Source of the DNA: Candidatus Hydrogenedentota bacterium
Lineage (GTDB): Bacteria > Hydrogenedentota > Hydrogenedentia > Hydrogenedentales > JAEUWI01
NCBI GenBank assembly: GCA_016791475.1
Contig: JAEUWI010000041.1
Span: 1 to 64,000, forward strand
Reading direction: 5' to 3'
Length of the DNA: 64,000 nucleotides
Shown: piece after piece, positions 51,808-63,733 of the stretch
Numbering within the stretch: position 1 is the first letter of the stretch
How the letters are laid out: each line of letters starts with the position of its first letter
Program-made: the position numbers and the translations under genes
The notes under the pieces: generated by a model
The model's database searches: none
What the model saw: the letters and a program-made list of their open reading frames with translations, nothing else
What the model was told of the DNA's origin: nothing

Positions 51808-52146
51808 ATGAAAACAATCACTGCCGTTGTTCGCACCCACGTGCTGGACCGAGTACTACACGCCTTGGAGCGTTGTGAACATTTCCCCGGAGTCACCGTC
51901 AGCACTTGTCATGGTGAAAGCCGTGGCAGGGGCGCGGGCGGGACTTATAGCCCGGAACCGGGCCTGTCCATGCGCGAAATGGCACGACTTGAGATTTACT
52001 GCACCGACGACCATTGCGCGCACCTGGCCGAGGTTATCAGGACGGCGGCGCACACGGGTATTCCGGGGGATGGTGTGATCGGGATTGCGGATCTCGTCGA
52101 CATTGTTCGCATTCGCAGCGGCGAGCGCAACGACGCCGCCGTATAG
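51808..52146 (+). CDS. PII-like signalling protein linked to heavy-metal efflux
   Basis: A 112-residue ferredoxin-like protein of the nitrogen-regulatory PII superfamily, of the divergent group (PII-NG) that accompanies czc/cus operons. It has KTITAVVRTHVLDRVLHALE, then the short Gly/Arg-rich stretch GESRGRGAGGTYSPEPG in place of the uridylylated T-loop, and IRTAAHTGIPGDGVIGIADLVDIVRIRSGE, the PII C-terminal half. There is no conserved T-loop tyrosine, so uridylylation is not expected. It probably binds metal or a nucleotide and modulates the pump. ATG 51808 is preferred to 51802 because GGAG is 9 bases from it and only 3 from the other. Confidence 0.82.
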   Translation: MKTITAVVRTHVLDRVLHALERCEHFPGVTVSTCHGESRGRGAGGTYSPEPGLSMREMARLEIYCTDDHCAHLAEVIRTAAHTGIPGDGVIGIADLVDIVRIRSGERNDAAV

Positions 52147-52179
52147 CGCCTCCCCCTCGTCTCCTCTGAAAACGAATAA

Positions 52180-55368
<3,189 letters not shown>

Positions 55369-55488
55369 GCAAACCCTGATACTGAAAACCCATCCTCAAT
55401 CACCTTTATTTCCAGGGGTTTGGCGCGACCCGTTGGATTTTTCGAAGGGGTGGAGCGCATACTTGTGTTACGCCCTACAGGAGTATAT

Positions 55489-57639
55489 ATGGCCAAGCTT
55501 ACCCTTAAAATCGACGGCATGTGCTGCGCCGAAGAGATCGCGACCCTGAAGCGCGCGCTGGAGGGGATCGTGCCGGAGGAGACGCTTTCTTTCGATCTTC
55601 TCAACGGCCGCCTCGCTGCGGAAGGGGGCGAAGCCGCCGCCGATTCAATCATTAATGCCGTCAATAAAACCGGGATGCGCGCGGTGCGCTGGTCCGATCA
55701 CGTTGCGCGCCAGCAGGCGGGGGAGAGCTTCTGGAAGCGTTACGGACGGGTCATCTGCGCGGGCCTGAGCGCGGCGGCCATTGCGGTTGGCTTTCTGATC
55801 CACACCACGGCTGCGGGGCTGCATGCGGCATTCTCCGGCGGCGAGGGCGCGAATGTGCCCGTCGTCACCATCGCGGCCTATGCGGTCGCGGTCCTGAGCG
55901 GCGGATGGTTCGTCTTCCCCAAGGCCTGGTATGCCGCGCGGGCGCTGCGACCGGACATGAATCTCTTGATGGTCACCGCCGTCATTGGCGCGGGGCTGAT
56001 CGGCGAATGGTTCGAATCCGCCACCGTGTCTTTTCTCTTCGCCGTGGCGCTGCTGCTGGAATCCTGGAGCGTGGGTCGTGCGCGCAAGGCCATCGGCGCG
56101 CTCATGGATCTTGCACCGGCCAAGGCCCGCTTCATCTGCCCCAACGATGGCGACATTGAGGAAAAGCCCGTGGCCCAGGTTCCGCTGGGGGTTACCGTGC
56201 TGGTGCGGCCCGGCGAGCGCATTCCCCTGGACGGCATCGTGACCAAAGGAACCACCACCATTAATCAGTCCCCTATCACAGGCGAATCCGTGCCCGTGAC
56301 CAAAGTTTCGGGCGACGTGGTTTTCGCCGGAACCATCAATGAAGATGGGGCCATCGAGTTCAAAGCTACGTCGGCTGCGGACGACACTACGCTGGCGCGT
56401 ATTGTTCGCATGGTGGAGGAGGCCCAGCAGCGCCGGGCGGCTGCGGAACAGTGGGTAGAGAAGTTTGCCCGCTATTACACCCCCGCCATGATGTTACTGG
56501 CGCTGTTGGTTGCGTTATTGCCGCCTCTCGTATTGGGTGCAACGTGGACTCCCTGGTTTTATCAAGCCCTTGTGATGCTCGTGATCGCGTGTCCGTGCGC
56601 CTTGGTCATTTCAACGCCGGTGAGCATCGTAGCGGGCTTGAGTTGCGCCGCACGCCACGGCGTGCTGATCAAAGGCGGGGCCTACCTTGAAGCCCCCGCG
56701 CGTTTAAGAGCTATCGCCCTCGACAAGACCGGCACTCTGACCCAGGGCAAGCCGGACGTGCAGCGGATCGCGCCCATGAACGGCCACACCGAAGCCGAAC
56801 TGTTGGAGCGCGCCGCCGCCCTGGAAATGGGCAGCGGACACCCCCTCGCGCGCGCGGTGCTCGCACGGGCCCGGGCGGCAGGCATCACCCCGGCGGCGGC
56901 CGAGGACTTTCAATCGCTTCAAGGGCGCGGCGCGGAAGGCCGCATCGGCGGACGCGACTTCTGGATCGGCAGCCACAACCTGATGCACGAGAAAGGCGCG
57001 GAAACGCCCGAAATACACGACACCGCCCTGGCGATGGAAGACGCGGGCCACTCCGTGATCGCCATCGGCAATGACGACCATGTGTGTGGCCTGATCAGCG
57101 TGGGCGACGCCGTCCGTGCGGCGTCGGCAACCTCGGTAAAGGCCATGAAAGCAGCGGGAATCGAGCATGTGGCCATGTTGACCGGCGATAATGAGGGCAC
57201 GGCGCGGGCCGTCGCAACGCTCTCGGGGGTTGACAGTTTTCAGTCCGAGTTGCTGCCGGAAGGCAAGGTGGAGGCCTTGCGTACGCTCATGAGAGAATTC
57301 AAGTACGTGGCGATGGTGGGAGATGGTGTGAATGATGCGCCCGCCATGGCCGAGGCGACCCTGGGCATCGCCATGGGGGCCATGGGAACGGACGTCGCCA
57401 TCGAGACGGCGGATATCGCACTGATGTCGGACGACCTGTCGAAGATCGCCTGGCTCATTCGCCACTCCCGTCGCACGCTCTTCATCATCAAGCAGAACAT
57501 TGCTATCGCCCTGGGGCTCAAGCTGATGTTTATCGCCCTCGCCATGGCGGGCGTGGCAACCCTCTGGATGGCCATCGCGGCGGATATGGGGGCCTCACTG
57601 CTGGTGATATTCAACGGGCTGCGCCTCCTTCGCGGTTAG
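55489..57639 (+). CDS. P1B-type heavy-metal ATPase (Zn/Cd/Pb class)
   Basis: A 716-residue inner-membrane ATPase that exports soft divalent metals to the periplasm. It opens with one HMA domain whose site is GMCCAEE (residues 10-16), the CCxxE variant rather than CxxC. The transport motif is CPC (368-370) in VIACPCALVISTP; the phosphorylated Asp is Asp412 (DKTGT); SGHPLA, TGDNEGTA and GDGVNDAPAM follow. CPC with CCxxE fits Zn/Cd. ATG 55489 with AGGAG 5 bases upstream is used; the longer frame from 55420 has no pump homology in front. It may have its own promoter in the 120-base gap after czcA. Confidence 0.93.
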   Translation: MAKLTLKIDGMCCAEEIATLKRALEGIVPEETLSFDLLNGRLAAEGGEAAADSIINAVNKTGMRAVRWSDHVARQQAGESFWKRYGRVICAGLSAAAIAVGFLIHTTAAGLHAAFSGGEGANVPVVTIAAYAVAVLSGGWFVFPKAWYAARALRPDMNLLMVTAVIGAGLIGEWFESATVSFLFAVALLLESWSVGRARKAIGALMDLAPAKARFICPNDGDIEEKPVAQVPLGVTVLVRPGERIPLDGIVTKGTTTINQSPITGESVPVTKVSGDVVFAGTINEDGAIEFKATSAADDTTLARIVRMVEEAQQRRAAAEQWVEKFARYYTPAMMLLALLVALLPPLVLGATWTPWFYQALVMLVIACPCALVISTPVSIVAGLSCAARHGVLIKGGAYLEAPARLRAIALDKTGTLTQGKPDVQRIAPMNGHTEAELLERAAALEMGSGHPLARAVLARARAAGITPAAAEDFQSLQGRGAEGRIGGRDFWIGSHNLMHEKGAETPEIHDTALAMEDAGHSVIAIGNDDHVCGLISVGDAVRAASATSVKAMKAAGIEHVAMLTGDNEGTARAVATLSGVDSFQSELLPEGKVEALRTLMREFKYVAMVGDGVNDAPAMAEATLGIAMGAMGTDVAIETADIALMSDDLSKIAWLIRHSRRTLFIIKQNIAIALGLKLMFIALAMAGVATLWMAIAADMGASLLVIFNGLRLLRG

Positions 57640-57758
57640 GGTACGCGGAATTTGCTCATCAAATACTCATCAATCGCTGACTCCGTGTGGCTACCATAGC
57701 GAATAAATATGAAGCAGTGACCCTGAACCCTCAGTACCCACCCTTGGAGGCTTTTTTC

Positions 57759-58394
57759 ATGCTTGATCGCGGATTCTATTACGCGGGGGTCTTCGGATGC
57801 CTGATCCTTTCCGCCGTGGCCCTGGCGGGCTCGGAAGAGAAGAATGACGACGTGGCGCCAAGCGCGCAGGAAGCCAAACCTCTGGCTGTGGGTGTGGAAG
57901 TCCCCGATATCGAGGTGCAAACGATCGACGGCGCATCCGTGAATCTAGGCGAAGATCTGTCCGGCCAGGCGGCGGCCATCGTCTTTTATCGCGGCCACTG
58001 GTGCCCCTATTGCATGAAGCACCTTCAGAAATTGCAGGAAATCGAAGGGAAGATGCAAGAAGCGGGCGTGAAACTCGTGGCCATCACGACCGACAAGCCC
58101 GAAATCGCCGCAAAGACCCGGCAACAGGGCTTCGACTTTACGATTTATTCGGACAGCACGCTGAACGCGGCGAAGGCCATGGGGGTAGCGTTCCGATTGG
58201 ACCCGAATACGGCGGCGAAGTATCGCGACACACTCGTGGAAAACACGGGCCACGACAAGGGAGAACTTCCCGTACCGACCGTGTTTCTCATTGACAAGTA
58301 TGGAAAAATCCAGTTCGTCTTTTCCAATCCCGATTACAAGATTCGGCTTTCCAACGAAGATTTGCTTGGGGAAGTGAAAAAACTCGCCAAGTAG
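57759..58394 (+). CDS. Peroxiredoxin-like AhpC/TSA-family protein, exported
   Basis: A 211-residue thioredoxin-fold protein with a hydrophobic N-terminal helix (AGVFGCLILSAVALAGS) that looks like a signal peptide or anchor. The active site is FYRGHWCPYC (Cys82 and Cys85), of the 'peroxiredoxin-like' type, with AITTDKPEIAAKTRQQGF and PVPTVFLIDKYGKIQFVF downstream. Probably reduces peroxides or disulfides in the periplasm; protection from metal-induced oxidative stress would fit the context. TTGGAGG lies 8 bases before ATG 57759. It ends the plus-strand metal arm. Confidence 0.85.
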   Translation: MLDRGFYYAGVFGCLILSAVALAGSEEKNDDVAPSAQEAKPLAVGVEVPDIEVQTIDGASVNLGEDLSGQAAAIVFYRGHWCPYCMKHLQKLQEIEGKMQEAGVKLVAITTDKPEIAAKTRQQGFDFTIYSDSTLNAAKAMGVAFRLDPNTAAKYRDTLVENTGHDKGELPVPTVFLIDKYGKIQFVFSNPDYKIRLSNEDLLGEVKKLAK

Positions 58395-58717
58395 TGGTTC
58401 GCCCGGTTTCAGGGTAGGTCGTGTCTTGAATAGCGCTGCCTGTGGGTCATGCTGAAGGAACTGCTGGCCAATCGTGAATTACAGAGGCTGAGGCGCCCCA
58501 AGCTAATAACTGTCATCCACTTCGCGAAATGTCGACAGACTGGATTCAACGTCGCGACCTCATCACTCGCAAGCTATCGACTGATGGGGACATCGGTTTC
58601 GCCCGCAACTGGAGAGCCCTAGGTTCAGCGACGACGGTGAGCGTGAGATGCTGCGGCGCGTGGAGAGCGAACTTGTAGTCGTCCGTCAGTGAATCGACGA
58701 GTGCTCGCCACATACAT
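58395..58717. other. Gene-free gap, 323 bases
   Basis: No ORF with plausible start, no convincing terminator and no repeat match to the rest of the window were seen. It marks the border between the metal island and the restriction-modification pair. Confidence 0.5.
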
Positions 58718-59770
58718 CTATCGGATTTTAAAGTCGTTCAATTTGGTGCATTCGACCATTCGCGAAAGTGTCTTGGCGGTAAATACCTTTCCCCGCGTCG
58801 CAAGTATCATCTTCTTCATATCCTCTCGGCGAACACCGAATCCTCTGCCACCAATGCAGGCGATTACTTCATACTTTGGATTGTCCGGCGCCCGTCCCTC
58901 TACGCTCATTTGTCCGAGGTGTTGGATGCGGGTAGCTTTGTCGCGCGCAGTCCCGTCATCTTCCGTGATCTTGGCTTCAATAACCACTTGTGGATTAAAC
59001 TCGTTGGGTACGATGAAGTCGGGTGTTTGATCGAAACCGGCTATGCGTTCTGCGCGCTTCGTTTTGCGAAAACTAATCCCAGCCTGAGTGAGCACGTCCT
59101 CTATGGCGGATTCCAATACGTCGCCAATTATGTCACTGACGGAATCCCTATGACCTGCAAATGGACGCCCCAGAAAGCGTTCGTATAATAGCATCGAGTA
59201 GGGCACGCCCAAACTCGCCATCTGACCGAGACTCGCCAAGCCATCTTTTGTGTCTGCTTTGTCTAAACGATGCAGTTGCTGTTCAGTCGTATCAGGCGCG
59301 CTGGACGTTAGTATTTCACAAGCTGTTTCTACCAACGCACGGACGCGTTCACGGCTCGAGCTGCTGAGTTTCAATGGAGCTTCGGTAGCCATACGAACTT
59401 TGCGATCCAGGTTGCGCACAAATCCCTGCGAAACTTCCACACCCGTCCTTTGAGTAGCAACGTACCCCCATTCTGGAGGAGTGAAACCCAGCATCGTCCG
59501 TAGCACCACCAAGCCAACCGGCTTCTCGCAGACGTTTGAAAATACCGCGTCGGCTCTTAAGAGCCTGAACCCGCCGGTCGCGGACTTTAGTGCCTCGTAG
59601 GCCCAATCAAACGTAGCGTATTCTACGAATCCATTTCCCTTTGGCATGACGAGAAACTCGGACTCCAAGCATGAGAATACCGAATCGACATATCTGTCCG
59701 GCGCCTGTAAAACATCGTCGTAAGTTGCCTCAAAAGGATACAAATGCGGTATCTGCCCCATAGTCCTCAT
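58718..59770 (-). CDS. PD-(D/E)XK restriction endonuclease
   Basis: A 350-residue probable type II restriction enzyme. The C-terminal half carries the nuclease core: a helix Glu in IIGDVLESAIEDVL, Asp251 in TPDFIVPN and Glu265-x-Lys267 in VVIEAKITED, followed by GTARDKATRIQHLG and a predicted beta strand VIACIGGRGFG. No other domain recognised in the N-terminal 230 residues. The start lies inside the methyltransferase gene's end (41-base overlap), with GGAGG 3-4 bases before ATG 59770; ATG 59761 and a longer frame to 59827 are alternatives. Identity as the cognate nuclease rests on the overlap with a methyltransferase. Cleavage site unknown. Confidence 0.82.
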   Translation of the reverse strand: MRTMGQIPHLYPFEATYDDVLQAPDRYVDSVFSCLESEFLVMPKGNGFVEYATFDWAYEALKSATGGFRLLRADAVFSNVCEKPVGLVVLRTMLGFTPPEWGYVATQRTGVEVSQGFVRNLDRKVRMATEAPLKLSSSSRERVRALVETACEILTSSAPDTTEQQLHRLDKADTKDGLASLGQMASLGVPYSMLLYERFLGRPFAGHRDSVSDIIGDVLESAIEDVLTQAGISFRKTKRAERIAGFDQTPDFIVPNEFNPQVVIEAKITEDDGTARDKATRIQHLGQMSVEGRAPDNPKYEVIACIGGRGFGVRREDMKKMILATRGKVFTAKTLSRMVECTKLNDFKIR

Positions 59771-62015
59771 TTTCCTCCCACGCTTTAAACGTGGTTTGTA
59801 GTCCTTGTTCCGCGTGGGGACCGGCAACCAATTGGGCTTCTACGTCTTTCCAACTTCCGAATTCCCGAAGCCATTTTTCAACGCGGGCAATACGAATTGC
59901 CGTTGCCTGATGTTTGTCCCAGCCTTCTCTCAAGTTCCAGATAGCCAATCTTATCAAGTGGCCGTAGGTTACACACCGGATATCCCCAGCGGTCACGTTG
60001 ACGTTTCCCGCCTTCAGACTGTCCAAATCACGTTGGACGACAGCCGAGACTTCGACGATGGTATCCGCCAGCCACGAGCGACGCATGCTCCCAGTGGTTC
60101 TGCAAACAAATACTGTATCGATGATTGAGGAGCCTGTGTTCATTATATGTATTGATGCGCCCATTTCGGCCGGGCACGGCAACGAGGCGGAACACGTGAG
60201 CCCGGCGTCTAGAATGGCTACAGCGATAGGGAAGTAGGCCTCCATACTATTATGATGATACGTAAATGACAATGGCGCCCCGTTTTTTAAGGCTCTCGAT
60301 GCGCGCTGAAATACTAAGGAGATTCCTTCGGTGAAGTGGGCCAAGTCTCGACCCATGCTCGCATTGCCTGTCAACTCGTCTGGTGTGCGTGTGGACGGTG
60401 CGTTGAAGGCAGCGTAGTCCTTCCCAACAAGTTTTCTGAGCCAAACGTAACAAAAGTCCATAAGTTCGGCGTATTGAACATTTCCAAAGTAAGGCGGGTC
60501 GGTAAAAACAGCGTCAAGTGAGTTGTCCAGGATGTCCATGGTCGCAGAATCGGAGCATGCTATACTAATTGAGCGAGGAGAGGTCTTCCGATCGCCGCCG
60601 CGATACTCGCCAATCCATTCCCCGTCAATCGTCACGATTTTCTTGGCCTTGCCATTCTGCCGTATTTCAAAAGGTTCGTCACAATAGGATTTCGCTTTTC
60701 TGTACTTGTCAATTATATTCGCCCATCCACCGCTTCCTATGCTTGTTTTGCGAAGTGGGTCACCGATGCCCAGGATATTTGATTCGCACTGAACCAAGCC
60801 TACAGGAAATCCATGGACCGAAAAAATGTCTAGTGATTTTAGTGCCTGTGTGTCGTACCTGCAGAGCATATTCTGATAGCGGAGAAGATCGGATAAGTTG
60901 GTTGCCAGCGCATTGCGAACCCTCTGGTCGACAGTTTTTGCGATCAGCCGCGCCGAGAGCTCAAGGCCGAGAAGCTGCCGGGCATTAAACAACTCTCGAT
61001 ACTTGGAGTAGCCCCAACGATGCAGGCGGCTCGATTCATCACCATCAGGAATATCATCCGTAGGAACGTAGTTGAAGCGCATCTTTTCAATTCGAGTCTC
61101 CGCATTGCGATAGTTACACTGATCGCGTGCATCAGGCTTCTTGAAAAAGCGTCCTTCATGAGTTGGCTTACAGCGGAGACAGTGGTACTCGATGGCAAAC
61201 ATCCGATGCCTTGGAGCACCCAGATCTGGATTGGGATACCGGTTCTCGGCATCACAATGGGAGCAGGCACATCGATTCCGTTGCGCCGGAGCCCCCGATG
61301 TCAGCGGAGTATCGCAATGGCCACATTTTCCAGGTTTTCCACGGTCGGTCGTTTCCGATAGTTCTCCGCAAGACGAGCACACGAGGACATTCTTAGGATG
61401 TCGGGAATCGGTTGCTACCAAGTATCCGGGGAAAAGGTCGATGTCGCGCTTGCAATTGACGCAAGATTGTACTTTGACCCACAAGAAGTACTTCACGTGT
61501 GCATTGTCATCTCCACAAGCGCAGCAACGGGTACGATAGAGGTCGCCGATTTCTTTTTCCAAAGCTCCCCTAAGTGCCGCCGCGTTACCGGCATATGCCT
61601 GAAGGTCGAGATGCTCCAATTCCTCCTTGACGATCCAGTACGCCATAGGGTTGACGTCGATCCCAGTTACATCGCAACCCATGCGGTTAGCTTCGATGAG
61701 CGGGGTTCCGCCTCCCATGAACGGATCGGCGATGTGGAAGCCAGATAGGTCGTTTCCTCTGTAAAAGGCGTCCCGGAGTGGCTCCTTGGAGAATTCGGAA
61801 AGTATCAACCCGCGAAATAGAGTTCCGGGTCGACGCGCGAACCACTTATGGACGGCGATAATTGGCCTGTAATTCTGCTGGATTTGTTTTTCGCGACGTG
61901 CGAGGTCTGAAATGAATGCTATATCAAAATCACGTTCTATCAATTTGCTTGACTTTCGTTGTCGGCGGGTAACTTGCACGAATCCCGTGCGAATTGTAGC
62001 CTGCAACCATATCAC
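59730..62015 (-). CDS. Zinc-ribbon-containing N6/N4 amino DNA methyltransferase (modification enzyme)
   Basis: A 761-residue DNA methyltransferase. The SAM motif DPFMGGGTPLIEANRMG is at residues 97-113 and the catalytic DPPYFGNVQYAEL near 504-516, i.e. motif I before motif IV as in alpha- or gamma-type enzymes. Between them lies a Cys-rich insert (about 160-270) with CCACGDD, CVNCK, CSSCG, CGHCD and CACSHC, which makes several zinc ribbons, plus a probable target-recognition region. The N-terminal REKQIQQNYRPIIAVHKWFARRPG block is shared with DUF1156-like methyltransferases. Start GTG 62015 is uncertain; a TTG at LIERDF is another option. GC content and codon use differ from flanking genes. 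Confidence 0.85.
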   Translation of the reverse strand: MIWLQATIRTGFVQVTRRQRKSSKLIERDFDIAFISDLARREKQIQQNYRPIIAVHKWFARRPGTLFRGLILSEFSKEPLRDAFYRGNDLSGFHIADPFMGGGTPLIEANRMGCDVTGIDVNPMAYWIVKEELEHLDLQAYAGNAAALRGALEKEIGDLYRTRCCACGDDNAHVKYFLWVKVQSCVNCKRDIDLFPGYLVATDSRHPKNVLVCSSCGELSETTDRGKPGKCGHCDTPLTSGAPAQRNRCACSHCDAENRYPNPDLGAPRHRMFAIEYHCLRCKPTHEGRFFKKPDARDQCNYRNAETRIEKMRFNYVPTDDIPDGDESSRLHRWGYSKYRELFNARQLLGLELSARLIAKTVDQRVRNALATNLSDLLRYQNMLCRYDTQALKSLDIFSVHGFPVGLVQCESNILGIGDPLRKTSIGSGGWANIIDKYRKAKSYCDEPFEIRQNGKAKKIVTIDGEWIGEYRGGDRKTSPRSISIACSDSATMDILDNSLDAVFTDPPYFGNVQYAELMDFCYVWLRKLVGKDYAAFNAPSTRTPDELTGNASMGRDLAHFTEGISLVFQRASRALKNGAPLSFTYHHNSMEAYFPIAVAILDAGLTCSASLPCPAEMGASIHIMNTGSSIIDTVFVCRTTGSMRRSWLADTIVEVSAVVQRDLDSLKAGNVNVTAGDIRCVTYGHLIRLAIWNLREGWDKHQATAIRIARVEKWLREFGSWKDVEAQLVAGPHAEQGLQTTFKAWEENEDYGADTAFVSF

Positions 62016-62125
62016 ACGAGGGGGACTCTATTCGCAATTTACAACAGAGATTCTCGTAACAATTCAGGAATCTGGAGTTCTTGACGTTGCCTCGAACCTC
62101 ACCAATTGGCCATATTGTTCGCAAC

Positions 62126-62150
62126 TATTCGTGTCCATTCGTGATCTAGA
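62126..62150. repeat. Dispersed-type repeat TATTCGTGTCCATTCGTGAT
   Basis: A short intergenic segment of the TTCGTGTCCATTCGTG type, which is known as a dispersed filler sequence in several environmental bacteria. It lies upstream of the methyltransferase. Only one copy is in this window. Confidence 0.35.
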
Positions 62151-62230
62151 ACTTTAAATGATACTTCGGATGCCCAACGTGCAACTACGATCATCGTTCC
62201 AGCGCGAGGTCTTGATGTAGTGGCACCAGA

Positions 62231-62262
62231 ATAAAACGGGCAACCCAATCGGGATTGCCCGT
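62231..62262 (-). terminator. Rho-independent terminator after the DUF1501 gene
   Basis: On the minus strand ACGGGCAA (62262-62255) pairs with TTGCCCGT (62243-62236), with an inner CCC/GGG stem, followed by TTTTAT (62236-62231). It lies 22 bases after the DUF1501 stop codon. Confidence 0.82.
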
Positions 62263-62283
62263 GCATGATTCATCTGGAAAGCG

Positions 62284-63705
62284 TTATGCAAACAACTCCA
62301 TCACCGGTTTCCCCAAACCATCTTTGGTCACGTAGAAGGGGCGACCTTCGGTGGTGTAGCCATGGTCCGCGGGGATGCCGAGGGCATGGTACATGGTTGC
62401 GTGCAGCTCCTCGATGTGGATGGGTTTGTCCACGGTCTTGCAGGGCCGTTCGTCGGCGGTGGTGCCATACTTCACGCCCGCTTTGATGCCGCCGCCAAAG
62501 AGGAGGAGACTGCCGGCGTCGGTAAAGTGGCGGTGCATGCCGTACTGCTTCAATTCGGCCAGGGCGGGGGGAACGGGCACTTGGTCCTTTACGAGCTTGC
62601 CGGGCTTGCCCTCGGTGACCATGTCGCGGCTGAATTCACTGGCCAGTATGACGAGGGTACGGTCCAGCAGGCCGCGCTCTTCCAGATCGAGTATCAGCTT
62701 GGCTACGGGCGCGTCGATAAGGGCCTTCAAGTCCTTCATGCGCGTGTGACCGTCTTCGTGGGTATCCCATCGCTTGAAGGGTTCATACTCTGTTGTCACT
62801 TCGATGAAGCGGGTGCCGGCCTCACACAAGCGCCGGGCCAACAGGCAGCCCAGCCCGAATTTTCCGGTGTTGTACGCGTCATAGACCTCTTTCGGTTCTT
62901 CGGACAGGTCGAAGGCCTTCGCGGCGGGGGAGGTCAGCAGGCGGTGGGCATTGTCCATGGAGCGCAACAGGGACTGCTGCTGATAGTCGCTGCCATACTC
63001 GCCGATGGGACTCTTTTCCAGCAGTTGCTTGAAAAACTTGTTGCGGTCCTGAAAACGGCCCATGCTCATGCCGCCGGGCGGGCGGACGGTCGCGACCGCA
63101 TCTTCCGGATTCGGGATCATGAAGGGGCCGTACTCGCTGCCCAGAAAGCCCGCCGTGTGGAAGGCCTTCAATTCCTCCGCTTCACCCACGTTGAAGGTCT
63201 GGCCGATGTCTATGAAAGCGGGCATGTCGGGGTTGATGGGACCGAGGGCTTTGGCAACCCATGCGCCGATGTGGGGGGCGGCAACCGTCTGGGGCGGCGC
63301 GTAGCCCGTGTGCCAGTGGAACTGGTGGCGCGAGTGGAGGATGAAGCCAAGGTCACCCGCGGTATAGGTGTTGCAGATCGTGCCACGATCCATGATCTGG
63401 CCGATCTTCTCCAGGCCCTCGGAGAACTTCACGCCGTCCACCACCGTGTCGACGGCGGGGAAGGTGCTGAGGACCTTGGCGGGGTCAATACCGACTTCAA
63501 AAGGTGTATAGCGCTTCGGATCAAAGGTGTCCGTATGGGCCATGCCGCCGGCCATCCACAACACGATGACGCGGTCCGCCGTCGGGGTATGAGCCGGCAG
63601 GCTGGGATACGTCGTGGCCTGGGCCAGGCGCGGGGCCCCCGCCGCCAGGGCGGAAAGGGTTGCTGCGCTCGCGGTCTTGAGGAAATCTCGGCGTTTCATG
63701 GGCAT
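62284..63705 (-). CDS. DUF1501 protein (Tat-exported, sulfatase-like fold)
   Basis: A 473-residue protein of the DUF1501 family, common in Planctomycetota-type genomes and related in fold to alkaline-phosphatase/sulfatases. It opens with a Tat signal (KRRDFLKTASAATLSALAAGA, twin Arg) and has DRVIVLWMAGGMAHTDTFDPK and LLLFGGGIKAGVKYGTTADE. ATG 63705 is preferred because GGAGG stands 9 bases before it; ATG 63714 overlaps that site. It follows the DUF1553 gene by 28 bases, the usual DUF1549/1553-DUF1501 pair whose role is unproven (complex polysaccharide processing is often suggested). Terminator follows. Confidence 0.92.
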   Translation of the reverse strand: MPMKRRDFLKTASAATLSALAAGAPRLAQATTYPSLPAHTPTADRVIVLWMAGGMAHTDTFDPKRYTPFEVGIDPAKVLSTFPAVDTVVDGVKFSEGLEKIGQIMDRGTICNTYTAGDLGFILHSRHQFHWHTGYAPPQTVAAPHIGAWVAKALGPINPDMPAFIDIGQTFNVGEAEELKAFHTAGFLGSEYGPFMIPNPEDAVATVRPPGGMSMGRFQDRNKFFKQLLEKSPIGEYGSDYQQQSLLRSMDNAHRLLTSPAAKAFDLSEEPKEVYDAYNTGKFGLGCLLARRLCEAGTRFIEVTTEYEPFKRWDTHEDGHTRMKDLKALIDAPVAKLILDLEERGLLDRTLVILASEFSRDMVTEGKPGKLVKDQVPVPPALAELKQYGMHRHFTDAGSLLLFGGGIKAGVKYGTTADERPCKTVDKPIHIEELHATMYHALGIPADHGYTTEGRPFYVTKDGLGKPVMELFA

Positions 63706-63733
63706 TCGGTTCATCCTCCGATTCTCTTGGGAA

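Noticed and set aside
55430-55488. MerR-type promoter with 19-base spacer before the P1B ATPase (TTGGAT ... CATACT)
   Set aside because: The -10 match is poor and no clear dyad lies between the hexamers; not strong enough to list.
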